A DNA stretch of 64,000 nt from JBLHKS01 sp047620505 (GTDB lineage Bacteria > Verrucomicrobiota > Verrucomicrobiia > Verrucomicrobiales > DEV007), in assembly GCA_047620505.1 (NCBI GenBank), contig JBLHKS010000006.1, positions 1 to 64,000 on the forward strand, given 5' to 3'. The position numbers and the translations under genes were made by a program. Of this stretch, positions 8,250 to 16,985 are shown in pieces; the first letter of the stretch is position 1; each line of letters opens with the position of its first letter. The notes beneath the pieces are model-generated. The model was not told the DNA's origin, ran no database searches, and saw only the letters and a program-made list of their open reading frames with translations.

Positions 8250-10544
8250 ATGTCGCCCTCCCAACAGACTCAAGCCACGATCGGGCATCAACTCGCCCAT
8301 GTTTCGCCTGCCCAAGCGCCGGTCTCTCAGTATCCTCTTGCTGTGCCAATGCCCCAAGTGGCCGCTCCTCAAGGACCCGAGAAAGGCACCACGCGCAGCA
8401 TTATTTCGGTTGAAGACATCATTCGCTATCTAAAGCGCTATTGGAAAATCAGCGCAATCGTATCTGGGATCACTTCCTTACTTCTCTGCTTGCTCTTGAT
8501 TGGTAGAACTCCGCTTTTTGAGTCTGAGACGCTGCTTCAGGTCAAAATCGGAGGGATAAGCCTAGCTCCGGGGCAAGCCGCTGCCCCGCTCGAAAACAGT
8601 GCGACGTTTATCGTTAATAATCACAATATTCGCCTGAATTCTCGGAAGTATCAGGAATTTTTCTACGCAAAGGTCGAGTCGGAGGACAAAAAGGATTTTC
8701 TGGAAGACCGCGGTTTCAGCAAGCCGATAGTCGCTAAAGGAATCGGTTGGGTCAAAGACGGCATTTTGTGGGTTAAAAATTCTGTTGCTTCTCTATTTGG
8801 CGGTGATGACGAGGACTCGGGAGATCCCGCAATTGCCGAGCGCGACGCGTTCCTCAAAAAATTGGGGCTCTCAGTAAAAGTCGACTTAATGAAAGAATCG
8901 CATGTTTTGCGGATTTCATTCAAGACCCCGAATCGCCGTCTGGCTGCAGCTTTCGCGAATCAATACGCGTTGATGTATCCTGATTATCTTGCGGAGGAAC
9001 AGCGCGGCGCGGCGCGAGATGCCTTTGAGTTCTTGAGCGACCAAGAATTGCGCTATCGCGAGCTCTCGCAGGCTAGTACTCAGGCGCTGAATCAGTTTCG
9101 ACTCAAAAACGAAATTCTCGACGATGGGCAGGATGCAGATCCTATGAAGGAGCAGCTGAAGCTAATCTATTCTGCCAGGGCGAATGAGCGTATCGCGCTG
9201 ACACAGTCTGAGAGCGTCTTGCTTCAGGTCGCCAGACTTTGCGAATCCCAGCAAGACTTGCTGAATATTCGTGAGATCGATAGAAGTCCGAATGTAGTGG
9301 AATCAAAAACGGCTTTTAGTCTGCGGCAGCAAGAATACGCAGCGCAAAGTTCTTTGCATGGAGAATCCCATACGGCGGTTCGTGAAGCGAAAGGGCGGGC
9401 GGACGCGGCCTACGGACTCCTTCAAGACGAGATCGAACGGGCAGTTCAAGCGTTTGCGAACCAAAAGGCTGCGGCGAAGGAGAAGCTCGCTGCTTTTGAT
9501 GATCAACTTCGGCAAGTTGAGGTTGAAGTTGTTCAACAAGGAGAAAAAGGAATCGAGCTAGCGAACTTGGTCGCTAGAGAGCAGTCCGATCAGAAAACGT
9601 ATCAGGAGATCCTGGCTAAATTGAATGAGTCCCGCATTCAGATGGAAATCTTCATTACGCCGGATGTGGAGGTAGTCGATAAAGCAGTAGAAGCAGAGAA
9701 GCCGTTTCGGCCGAACAAGCCTCTTTCAGTAATTATGTCGAGTTTCGTTTTTGCGTTCCTCTTTGTCGGCATTCCCGTTGCCTTTGGCCTTGGAAATGAT
9801 ATTACGCGTCGATTTGGTATTCGTATTCCGTTCTTTCATCGCAACCTGCCGGTTGAACTGGGTCGAGTGCCGCTTGTGGCGGGTTCATCGACAATGAATA
9901 TGCTCGCGGATGCGTTCAGTCCAGGCGCGACACGTGAAGCGCTTTTCAAGTTGGCTCGGAATGTGGATCAGAAGTCTCGGGCGGCTTCTGGTGGTGCCGG
10001 GCGCGTGATTCTGGTGACGAGCGCGGTGGAAAACGAAGGGAAATCGTTCGTGACCGCCGCTTTGGCCGGGGCTTATTGTTCACAAGGAAGACGAACGCTG
10101 ATTATCGACTGCAATCTACGCAGCCCGTCGATGAATATCTGGTTTCCGAATCTGAACGGTCGTGCGAATCTGGCGGACTGGCTTGAGAGCGGGGGCGAGC
10201 AGCCAATCGACTTGGATTCTTTGAGGCACGGTTCTAGTGATCTTTTCGTTCTTCCGGCCCATGGCTGGGCGATGGAGCCGGAGAGCCTGTTGAAAAAGCC
10301 GTGTCTGGGCCAGTTGATCGAATACGCGAAAGATAATTATGATTTTGTCTTTCTCGACGGTCCTCAAATCAAAGGGCACACGGACGGAGAGTTGCTGGCG
10401 AAACATGCTGGCGAAATTATTCTCGTCAGCGATCGAAAGCTTTCCGATTACAAGCAGCTTGGAGATGCCTGTACGAAATTGGGCGACGGCGCTCAAAAGC
10501 GAATTGCCGGATTGATCGGCAATCGGTCTGACCAATCCGCCTGA
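8250..10544 (+). CDS. Wzc/ExoP-like chain-length regulator with BY-kinase-type ATPase domain
   Basis: 764 residues. A Pro/Gln-rich N-terminus is followed by a Wzz-type region with a first membrane helix at about 68-88. A long periplasmic part is rich in coiled coil (roughly 250-470). A second helix near 490-512 is preceded by the typical PFRPNKP. The cytoplasmic P-loop domain begins near 580: the Walker A region is ENEGKS at 594-599 and the Walker A' strand is TLIIDCNLRSPS. Bacterial tyrosine kinases of this fold drive length control and export of capsule or exopolysaccharide. The C-terminus (IGNRSDQSA) lacks the usual Tyr cluster, so autophosphorylation may be absent or occur elsewhere. It partners functionally with Wza-like proteins such as those at 21657-24374. 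Its stop overlaps the next start (TGATG). There is no palindrome copy in this gene. Confidence 0.88.
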   Translation: MSPSQQTQATIGHQLAHVSPAQAPVSQYPLAVPMPQVAAPQGPEKGTTRSIISVEDIIRYLKRYWKISAIVSGITSLLLCLLLIGRTPLFESETLLQVKIGGISLAPGQAAAPLENSATFIVNNHNIRLNSRKYQEFFYAKVESEDKKDFLEDRGFSKPIVAKGIGWVKDGILWVKNSVASLFGGDDEDSGDPAIAERDAFLKKLGLSVKVDLMKESHVLRISFKTPNRRLAAAFANQYALMYPDYLAEEQRGAARDAFEFLSDQELRYRELSQASTQALNQFRLKNEILDDGQDADPMKEQLKLIYSARANERIALTQSESVLLQVARLCESQQDLLNIREIDRSPNVVESKTAFSLRQQEYAAQSSLHGESHTAVREAKGRADAAYGLLQDEIERAVQAFANQKAAAKEKLAAFDDQLRQVEVEVVQQGEKGIELANLVAREQSDQKTYQEILAKLNESRIQMEIFITPDVEVVDKAVEAEKPFRPNKPLSVIMSSFVFAFLFVGIPVAFGLGNDITRRFGIRIPFFHRNLPVELGRVPLVAGSSTMNMLADAFSPGATREALFKLARNVDQKSRAASGGAGRVILVTSAVENEGKSFVTAALAGAYCSQGRRTLIIDCNLRSPSMNIWFPNLNGRANLADWLESGGEQPIDLDSLRHGSSDLFVLPAHGWAMEPESLLKKPCLGQLIEYAKDNYDFVFLDGPQIKGHTDGELLAKHAGEIILVSDRKLSDYKQLGDACTKLGDGAQKRIAGLIGNRSDQSA

Positions 10545-11848
10545 TGAAAATTCCGCATCTGTTTCGAGTTAAATCGGAGGATCGGCCCTTCTATTTGGCA
10601 ATCGCGGTTCTACTTGTTTTCTATGCGGTTTTAGTTCTTGTTTTCTCACCTGAAGGTGAGGTTGGTGATGAGGATCGGTATATTGGTTATGCGGAAAACC
10701 TGTCGAATGGGTTTTATGTGAATGCCGATCGACCCGACTTTACGAACGGCCCGGTCTATCCGGTGATTCTCACGCCGTTGGTGATGATGGACGCTCCTTT
10801 GATCGCGTTGCGGATGCTTAACATCTTCTTTCTTGCTGGAGCGGTCGTGTTTTTCTATCGAGCTGCGCGTCTCTATATTTCTCCGGGTTGGGCGCTGGCT
10901 TTCTCGCTGATTCTGGGATTAAATCCGATTCAACTCCGCTACATTGCTCATGCTAAAACAGAGGCAGTATCGGTTTTCTTCTTTTGCGCTTTCCTCTGGG
11001 CGTTGGCTCATTTTCTCAAGCGAGACAAATGGGAGTGGAAGTGGGCGATTGGGGTATCGGTCTTCTTTGCACTCCTTGCACTGACGAGAGTGTTGTTCGG
11101 CTACGTCGCCACTGCCGGACTCTTGGCGATTCCGGTCGGCTGTTTCATTTTCGGTCACCGACAGCAGTTGCTGAAGGCAGTTGTTCCGTTTGGAATCGCA
11201 TTGGTCTTGTGTTTGCCGTGGCTAAGTTACACATACAAATACACGGGTCAATATTACTGTTGGTCAACAAATGGTGGCGAACTCTTGTACTGGATTACAA
11301 GCCCTTACGAAGGTGAGTGGGGGAGTTGGTTCAGCCTCGATGACCTTTCTGAAAGACCCCTTGCAGCCGAGCGGCATGCGAAAATCATGGTTGCGATTGA
11401 AAGCGCACGCTATGTCGATCAGGACGTATTCTGGAAGAAGTACGCAATGGAGAATGTGCGCGAGAATCCTAAGGCGCTGGCTCGAAACCTGGCTGCAAAT
11501 TTCAATCGTATATTCTTTGCTTTTCCCAGATCTTATCGCCAAGAGGAATTAAAGACGATCTTCTGGATTGTGCCGAGCGGGATTACACTGTTCTTGGCGG
11601 CCTTCGCCGTTTACCCGACAATCAAAGGATGGCGGAGAATTCCACTGGTCGTAAAAATTTCTGGAATGATTGGTCTAATTTTCTTTTGTGGAAGCGTTCT
11701 CCTGCCTGCGGAGCCTCGCTACCTTCTGCCTGTGGTGCCCGCGATGCTATTCTGGTTGGCCTTTGTCTACGACAAGCTCATTCAAATTCGGATCACGCCC
11801 GCTGAGGCTGAGTTGACTCCAGCTCTACATGGGCGCGATGCGCCTTGA
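10544..11848 (+). CDS. GT-C family (ArnT/PMT-like) membrane glycosyltransferase
   Basis: 434 residues with about ten hydrophobic helices. The first loop has GDEDRYIGYAENL (near 40-52), the acidic-pair position of glycosyltransferase family 39/ArnT-like enzymes. GPVYPVILTPL and KTEAVSVFFF are also typical of PMT_2-type proteins. It is translationally coupled to the Wzc-like gene by a one-base overlap. Its 3' end overlaps the convergent sulfatase by 24 bp. It probably transfers a sugar from a lipid carrier on the periplasmic side. Base composition is less GC-rich than in neighbouring housekeeping genes. Its only palindrome relative is a one-mismatch copy at 11162 (CAGCAGTTGCTG, still QQLL). Confidence 0.78.
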   Translation: MKIPHLFRVKSEDRPFYLAIAVLLVFYAVLVLVFSPEGEVGDEDRYIGYAENLSNGFYVNADRPDFTNGPVYPVILTPLVMMDAPLIALRMLNIFFLAGAVVFFYRAARLYISPGWALAFSLILGLNPIQLRYIAHAKTEAVSVFFFCAFLWALAHFLKRDKWEWKWAIGVSVFFALLALTRVLFGYVATAGLLAIPVGCFIFGHRQQLLKAVVPFGIALVLCLPWLSYTYKYTGQYYCWSTNGGELLYWITSPYEGEWGSWFSLDDLSERPLAAERHAKIMVAIESARYVDQDVFWKKYAMENVRENPKALARNLAANFNRIFFAFPRSYRQEELKTIFWIVPSGITLFLAAFAVYPTIKGWRRIPLVVKISGMIGLIFFCGSVLLPAEPRYLLPVVPAMLFWLAFVYDKLIQIRITPAEAELTPALHGRDAP

Positions 11849-13237
11849 GCCGACGTCGGTCGTAAGCAGAACGTGATTGTCGAAGCTCTCGGCTATCAAT
11901 TTAGCTTTGAGGGGGGCGAATTCCGCCTCTGACCAAAGGTTTTTGTGCTCCCACGGATCGGATTCAAGATCGTAAAGTTCGCCGAGACCGAAGCCGTGAT
12001 AGAGGCTCAGTTTGTATTGGCCACGGCGGTACATCGTCGCGAACGCGCCGGGGCCGCCTGTGAAGAACGAATCGAGAGAATCGAAATATTCGCAGCGAAC
12101 GGATTTGCGAATCACGTCAGCAGCTGCTGAGCCGTCCAAAACCGAACGTAGACTCCTTCCTTGATGGTATTCCGGGACTCCGACGCCCGAAAAATCGAGC
12201 GCGGTGGCCGAGAAATCGAGGAGTTCGACGAGTCCATCCGCCTGAAGACCAGCCTTAATCTTTCCGGGCCAATTGAAAATTAACGGAACGCGAACGAGAC
12301 CTTCGTAGAATCGACAACCTTTATACATCAAGCCGTGGTCGCCCAAGGTTTCGCCGTGGTCACTCGTAAAGATAATGAGCGTATTCTCTCGCTGACCTGC
12401 TTCGTCCAAACCCTTCAGCAATCGTGCAAATTGATCGTCGATGAGTTCAATCATTGCATAATAGCGTGCCTGTTTGGCATGGGCGTCGTGCTCTTCCGGT
12501 GTTCGGGCTTCATCCTGAAAGTCGATTCCTGCCAGCTGTGCCTGGGTTTCCAGATCGCCTTCTTCAAAGTGCGGACCCGGCATTTCGGAAGGATTGTAGC
12601 GATCAGCATACGATTTGGGCGGAATGAAAGGCGGATGAGGGTCGTATGGGTTGACCGTCAGGAACCAAGGCTGGTCGGCTCCGCGGTTTTGCGTGATGAA
12701 TTCGATAGAGCGATCTGTCGCCCAGGTTGTCTGGTGAAATTCAGCAGGAACGCGTTCTTCGCTGTCTCGCATCGCATTGAGATCGCCCCCTTTTTCGCGA
12801 ACCCATTCGGCGTAGTCGTGGCCGTCTTCCCAATCATCTCGCGGCGCGTGGCTGAATTTCCAATACGAATAGCCGTCGTCCAGTCTGGGTTCAGTTCGAT
12901 GTCCGGAGCTGGTGAGGTGAAATTTGCCGATGTTTCCACAATCATAACCGGAATCTGCGAGCGTTTTCGATATCAGAGGAGGCGCGTCGGTAGGGAAGGT
13001 GTCGTTTCCATTTCGGGTGCTGTGAAGCCGTGCCGGGTAGAGGCCGGTCATGAAACTCGAGCGGCTTGGCGTGCAGATCGGGCTCTGGCAATAGCAATGG
13101 GTGAATGCGGTGCCAGTTGAGACGAATTTGTCGAGGGTCGGAGTGCGGACATGCGGGTTTCCGAGGGCTCCAATGGTGTCGAAGCGCTGCTGATCTGTGC
13201 AGTAGACGAGGATGTTGGGTCGAATCGGTTCGTTCAT
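11825..13237 (-). CDS. Sulfatase, Cys type, without signal peptide
   Basis: 470 residues, close to full length for this sulfatase group. NILVYCTDQQRFD (8-20) supplies the N-terminal metal ligands, CTPSR at 55-59 holds the formylglycine Cys, and TSDHGETLGDHG is the second metal and active-site cluster. The late part has LYDLESDPWEHKNL, typical of choline-sulfatase and related arylsulfatases. No signal peptide is visible, so the protein should be cytosolic, unlike the sulfatases at the two window edges. It is convergent with and overlaps the GT-C gene by 24 bp. It could act on sulfated products imported or made by the polysaccharide locus (inference). The palindrome at 12118 encodes SAAAD. Confidence 0.92.
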   Translation of the reverse strand: MNEPIRPNILVYCTDQQRFDTIGALGNPHVRTPTLDKFVSTGTAFTHCYCQSPICTPSRSSFMTGLYPARLHSTRNGNDTFPTDAPPLISKTLADSGYDCGNIGKFHLTSSGHRTEPRLDDGYSYWKFSHAPRDDWEDGHDYAEWVREKGGDLNAMRDSEERVPAEFHQTTWATDRSIEFITQNRGADQPWFLTVNPYDPHPPFIPPKSYADRYNPSEMPGPHFEEGDLETQAQLAGIDFQDEARTPEEHDAHAKQARYYAMIELIDDQFARLLKGLDEAGQRENTLIIFTSDHGETLGDHGLMYKGCRFYEGLVRVPLIFNWPGKIKAGLQADGLVELLDFSATALDFSGVGVPEYHQGRSLRSVLDGSAAADVIRKSVRCEYFDSLDSFFTGGPGAFATMYRRGQYKLSLYHGFGLGELYDLESDPWEHKNLWSEAEFAPLKAKLIAESFDNHVLLTTDVGSRRIAPM

Positions 13238-13279
13238 TTGGACCTGACTTTAGATGGAAAACCGGTCTCAGCGACGAAG

Positions 13280-13295
13280 AATATCATTTGATATT
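13280..13295 (+). promoter_or_regulatory. Inverted repeat in the AT-rich divergent region before the prepilin
   Basis: AATATC-ATTT-GATATT, a perfect 6-bp inverted repeat, lies between the divergent sulfatase (start 13237) and prepilin (start 13346) genes in a run of A and T. It may be an operator or promoter part; no clear -35/-10 pair is visible. Confidence 0.35.
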
Positions 13296-13345
13296 TATCA
13301 TAATTATGGAGTTTGTAGTTTTTGAGGCCACTCAAATCCGTTTCG

Positions 13346-14935
13346 ATGCCAAAGAACAAACAATTAATTGTAAACTGCGCGCCCGCCCGGGGCTTCAGTC
13401 TCCTTGAAGCGCTCTTGTCTATTTCCGCGATCGGAATCCTCGCTGCGATCGCCTACGTCTCCGTTCCTAAGGTTGTGGATTCGGCCAGCGCGACGAAGCT
13501 CGAGAACGACGTCGCGACCGTCAACACAGCGATCAACGTCTATCTCGCCAGTGGCGGAGATCTTTCGACGTGTGAGACGGCGCAATGCGTTCTTGATAAG
13601 CTGAAGACGACCCGTAGCGAGGACTCTGCGGCCCGTCACGCGGGTCTTGACAGTTCGATGATCGACAGGCGGCTTGCCGCTCGATTGCAGTCGGAAACGG
13701 AAGCGGCGTCAGCGGCTCCACGCGCAGCTTGGAATGCTTTGCAGAACCGGTTCCAAATCTCGGCTTCGGGCGCTGGGGCAGTTGGGGAATTTTATCTCGA
13801 CGAGGCCTTGGCGACGGTCGATTTTGGTGAAGAGGACCGGACTGGTTCGGCGATTGCCCACAATCACGGTGACGGATGGATCTGGGCTTACGAAGATTCG
13901 TCGAGTTCGCGTCCGCTCGGGCCAACTTTGATCCCTGTTTCAAATGGGACAGGGACGGCAGGAACCGCTGGGGGCGATGATGCCGGAGGCGACGACACGG
14001 CTGGCGACGATGCCGGTGAAACAGCGGGCGATGATGGCGGTGACGATGGTGGCGATCCGGAGCCGTCCCAGCAGCTGCTGCCTCCCGGCTTTTCGATCGT
14101 AGAGGAATTTCATCCGATTACTGACTTCCCACTACAGCTGACTTTGAGTAACCCAAATCCGATCGGATCTTCCAGGGTAGTCTTCAGCTATCAGGCCGGA
14201 CCGTTTCAGGACTACACCGGGCCGATCACGGTCGCGCCTAACTCTCAAGTGCTGGCTCGGGTCGTCTCGCTGAATCTGGAGGACTGGACGGACAGCGCAC
14301 CGATATCAAAATATTATCAGCCTGTGCTCTACTCGATTGGAGGCGACGTAACCGGGCGCTTTCAGAACCCGCTAGGGCCAACTGGAATGGTTCAAAGCAT
14401 CGTCAACGGAGAACAAGCTGACTTTTGGTGGGGAGAAACTAGATATCTCTACAATTGGAGCTGGCATGATCTCGGACCGCAGAATCACCTCGGCTTTTCC
14501 GGGCAGAGTTTCTCGGATGTGAATCCTGGCGATTCGATTCTAGTTGGAACCCTAAACTATTATAACGGATCAATTCTCGACGGATCGGAAGTCAATCAGG
14601 TCGATCTTGTGATCGATGTTCAAATCACGACGCCTATTAGTGTTGCGTTTACTGTTCCCTACACGCTCGAACTGCTCAACACCGTTAACAATGCAGCCGA
14701 CCCTATTGGGAGTGCCGATACTGTGCAGATCCAGTCTGGTTCTCGAGTCACTGAGCGTATCGTAGAAGGAGTCCGCTACCAAATCGAGCTGACTTTTGGC
14801 AATTCCACGGCGAATGGCTTCACTTCAGTCGATCAATTTCACGTTCTCGAAGGTGCTTCAGCCAGCGCTGAGCTCCGCGCGGTCTACACCCCGATTCTGG
14901 AGCCCGTAGCCGCTGGAACCGGCAGCAGGGGATGA
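13346..14935 (+). CDS. Type IV prepilin-like protein with large C-terminal domain
   Basis: 529 residues from the ATG at 13346 (an upstream in-frame TTG at 13322 is less likely). A short basic leader ends in RG, followed by FSLLEALLSISAIGILAAIAYV. This is the class III prepilin site: cleavage after Gly16, with Glu at +5 of the mature protein. The domain to about 190 is pseudopilin-like. Next comes a low-complexity Gly/Asp/Thr linker (about 205-235), then a ~300-residue domain rich in beta strands that I do not recognise. The size suggests a minor pilin or adhesin carried at a pilus or type II-like pseudopilus tip. No pilus motor genes are in the window. The palindrome at 14069 encodes QQLL exactly at the linker/domain border. 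Confidence 0.82.
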   Translation: MPKNKQLIVNCAPARGFSLLEALLSISAIGILAAIAYVSVPKVVDSASATKLENDVATVNTAINVYLASGGDLSTCETAQCVLDKLKTTRSEDSAARHAGLDSSMIDRRLAARLQSETEAASAAPRAAWNALQNRFQISASGAGAVGEFYLDEALATVDFGEEDRTGSAIAHNHGDGWIWAYEDSSSSRPLGPTLIPVSNGTGTAGTAGGDDAGGDDTAGDDAGETAGDDGGDDGGDPEPSQQLLPPGFSIVEEFHPITDFPLQLTLSNPNPIGSSRVVFSYQAGPFQDYTGPITVAPNSQVLARVVSLNLEDWTDSAPISKYYQPVLYSIGGDVTGRFQNPLGPTGMVQSIVNGEQADFWWGETRYLYNWSWHDLGPQNHLGFSGQSFSDVNPGDSILVGTLNYYNGSILDGSEVNQVDLVIDVQITTPISVAFTVPYTLELLNTVNNAADPIGSADTVQIQSGSRVTERIVEGVRYQIELTFGNSTANGFTSVDQFHVLEGASASAELRAVYTPILEPVAAGTGSRG

Positions 14936-15031
14936 GGAAATGATGGCGACTGAAGACACAGCTTCGTCTCTTGGGGCGAAAATCAAGTTCGTCGAGCCTG
15001 AGGTGAAATGAAGTGATGCAACGCGGCTTGC

Positions 15032-16975
15032 GTGTCTCAGCAAGCGCCTCGACGTTCGTTGCTCGAATCGATGCAACTGCGCGAATTTGCCGAATCCATT
15101 CTGTTTGCCGAAACCGTTGACGCTAAGCTAGCTCGTCCGGCGAGCGAAGTTGTGGACTTGGAGCCTGGCACAGCGATCGCGTTGCCCGATCAACCTGGAC
15201 GGCCGGACGAGTTGCGATTCGGCCGAGCCGATTCTCCGCCTGCTTTGCCGGGCGTGCACGAACTCGAAGACGATGCGCAACGCGGTGTGCTGCTCCATTT
15301 TTTCTGTAATCACGAATTGCTGGCCACTGAGTTGATGGCGTTAGTCCTGTTGCGCTTCCCTGAGGCTCCAGCTGAGTTTCGTCGGGGCGTTTACGAAACG
15401 CTACGCGAAGAGCAGAAGCACACGCTCTGGTACCTTCGACGAATGGAGGAGTGCGGTGTGAAATTCGGCGATTACCCGGTCAGCAGCTTCTTCTGGCGCT
15501 CTGTCGCGCCGATGGAAACGCCCTTGGATTACGTCTCTCGGCTTAGCCTTACATTCGAACAAGCCAACCTCGACTACTCGCGATTCTATGCCTCGGTTTT
15601 CGAGCGTTCCGGCGATCGGAAAACGGCTTCGATTCTGAAACACATTTACAAGGACGAGATCGATCACGTCCGGTCCGGGCTCGATTGGTTTCGGAAATGG
15701 AAAGACCCGAATCAGAGCGACTGGGAAGCTTTTGGCCAGCACCTGCTGTTTCCGCTGAGCCCGAGTCGGGCCAAGGCGAACGGCGTCGCGCAGTTCAATA
15801 CGGAGGGAAGACTAAAGGCCGGGCTTGACGCTGATTTTGTGCGTCAGCTCCGGATTTTCGAGCGTTCCAAAGGCCGGACGCCCAGAGTTTTCTGGTTTTG
15901 TCCAGATGCAGAAAACGACATGGCGGATGACCGCTATCAGCGACGCGCCGACGTCGAAATTCTCGCGCGCGATCTGGATATTTTACCCGCGTTCCTTGCC
16001 GCACGAGAAGACGTCGTGCTGGTGCAGCGGCAACCGTCGTTGGAGCATTGTGAGCGGTTGCAAGAGGCTGGGTTCGTTCTTCCTGAATTTGAGGAACTCG
16101 GCTTGGATGGCCAAATCAAGGAGGACAGCCTAACGAGAACTCGAAAGCTTGGTGGGTTGAGGCCTTGGGCCTGGTGTCCGTCGAGCGACCGGCTTTTCGA
16201 ACCGCTCGAAGCGGCACGTGGGTGGAGTTCCTCGGTTAGGGAGCTCTTTTCAAAGGTCAGCGACCAGCAGCTGCTGGGTGGCGCGGTTGTCGATTCTTTG
16301 GATGAGCTTAGACGTTTGGCGGCGGAGCGCGAAGTCGTCGTGAAGGCTCCGTTCGGTGCTTCGGGCCAGCGGAATCAGCGTTGGAGCGGAGAGCCGACGG
16401 TGCGTTGGGCGGAGCGGGTGATCGCGAAGCAAGGAGCGGTCGTGGTCGAGCCGTGGTTCGATCGTGTGTTCGATTTTTCGGTTCAATACGAGATGGAGCG
16501 TGGCGGGCTGAGGAAAGTGGGAATCACGCGGGTCGAGAACAATCCTCGAGGTCAGTTCGTCGCGGCGGAGAGCGGTCCGAAATTGCTTCAGGGACTCGAT
16601 GAAGCGCTGGCGCGATTTCTAGCGGGCGAGATCCGGCGTTATGACGAGGAGATCCGGGAGCAGATCGAGGCGCATGTCGAAAAGGCGGGCTACTTCGGGC
16701 CGGTCGGCGTTGACGCGTTTGTTTTCCGCGATGAGGCGGGTGAACTGCGATTGCGACCGATCGTCGAGCTCAATCCGCGCTTCACGATGGGGCGTCTGAC
16801 TTTGGAGCTGAGAAAGCGGATCGCGGCGACCGGTAACGGCAGTTGCCTGCGATTTGAGTTGATCGACAAGCGGAAATTGGACTGCTCGGCTACGCCCCTG
16901 AACGATCCCGCGACTGCTGAGCGAACTCTGGCTGTTTTCCGCGTCGCGCCTAACTTTCAAGATCTGCGCGGGTAG
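15032..16975 (+). CDS. DUF455 ferritin-like domain fused to an ATP-grasp domain
   Basis: 647 residues from a GTG at 15032; the ATG at 15071 is the alternative and a stop at 15014 limits extension. The N-terminal half (about 15-270) matches DUF455. It has HFFCNHELLATELMALVLL, then ExxH in REEQKH, FGDYPVSSFFW, LTFEQANLDYS, and a second ExxH in KDEIDH. Together these are a four-helix ferritin-like diiron set. The C-terminal half has ATP-grasp features: VVVKAPFGASGQRN, VVVEPWFDRVFDFSVQYE, and GPVGVDAFVF...PIVELNPRFTMGRL. The fusion implies one enzyme with an oxidative or hydroxylating centre and an ATP-dependent ligase. The product is unknown. It is a lone gene, convergent with the HemW-like gene (10-bp gap). 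Confidence 0.8.
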   Translation: MSQQAPRRSLLESMQLREFAESILFAETVDAKLARPASEVVDLEPGTAIALPDQPGRPDELRFGRADSPPALPGVHELEDDAQRGVLLHFFCNHELLATELMALVLLRFPEAPAEFRRGVYETLREEQKHTLWYLRRMEECGVKFGDYPVSSFFWRSVAPMETPLDYVSRLSLTFEQANLDYSRFYASVFERSGDRKTASILKHIYKDEIDHVRSGLDWFRKWKDPNQSDWEAFGQHLLFPLSPSRAKANGVAQFNTEGRLKAGLDADFVRQLRIFERSKGRTPRVFWFCPDAENDMADDRYQRRADVEILARDLDILPAFLAAREDVVLVQRQPSLEHCERLQEAGFVLPEFEELGLDGQIKEDSLTRTRKLGGLRPWAWCPSSDRLFEPLEAARGWSSSVRELFSKVSDQQLLGGAVVDSLDELRRLAAEREVVVKAPFGASGQRNQRWSGEPTVRWAERVIAKQGAVVVEPWFDRVFDFSVQYEMERGGLRKVGITRVENNPRGQFVAAESGPKLLQGLDEALARFLAGEIRRYDEEIREQIEAHVEKAGYFGPVGVDAFVFRDEAGELRLRPIVELNPRFTMGRLTLELRKRIAATGNGSCLRFELIDKRKLDCSATPLNDPATAERTLAVFRVAPNFQDLRG

Positions 16976-16985
16976 GTCGAAGTGG

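Noticed and set aside
13971..14055. Gly/Asp codon repeats in the prepilin read as a CRISPR-like or tandem repeat array
   Set aside because: Repeats are imperfect, in frame, and make a low-complexity protein linker.
14940..15011. A 23-codon reading frame with a GAGGAA box just before its ATG pair, after the prepilin gene
   Set aside because: Too short to judge; the purine box could be chance. No conserved feature. Left out, but transcript or peptide data could revive it.
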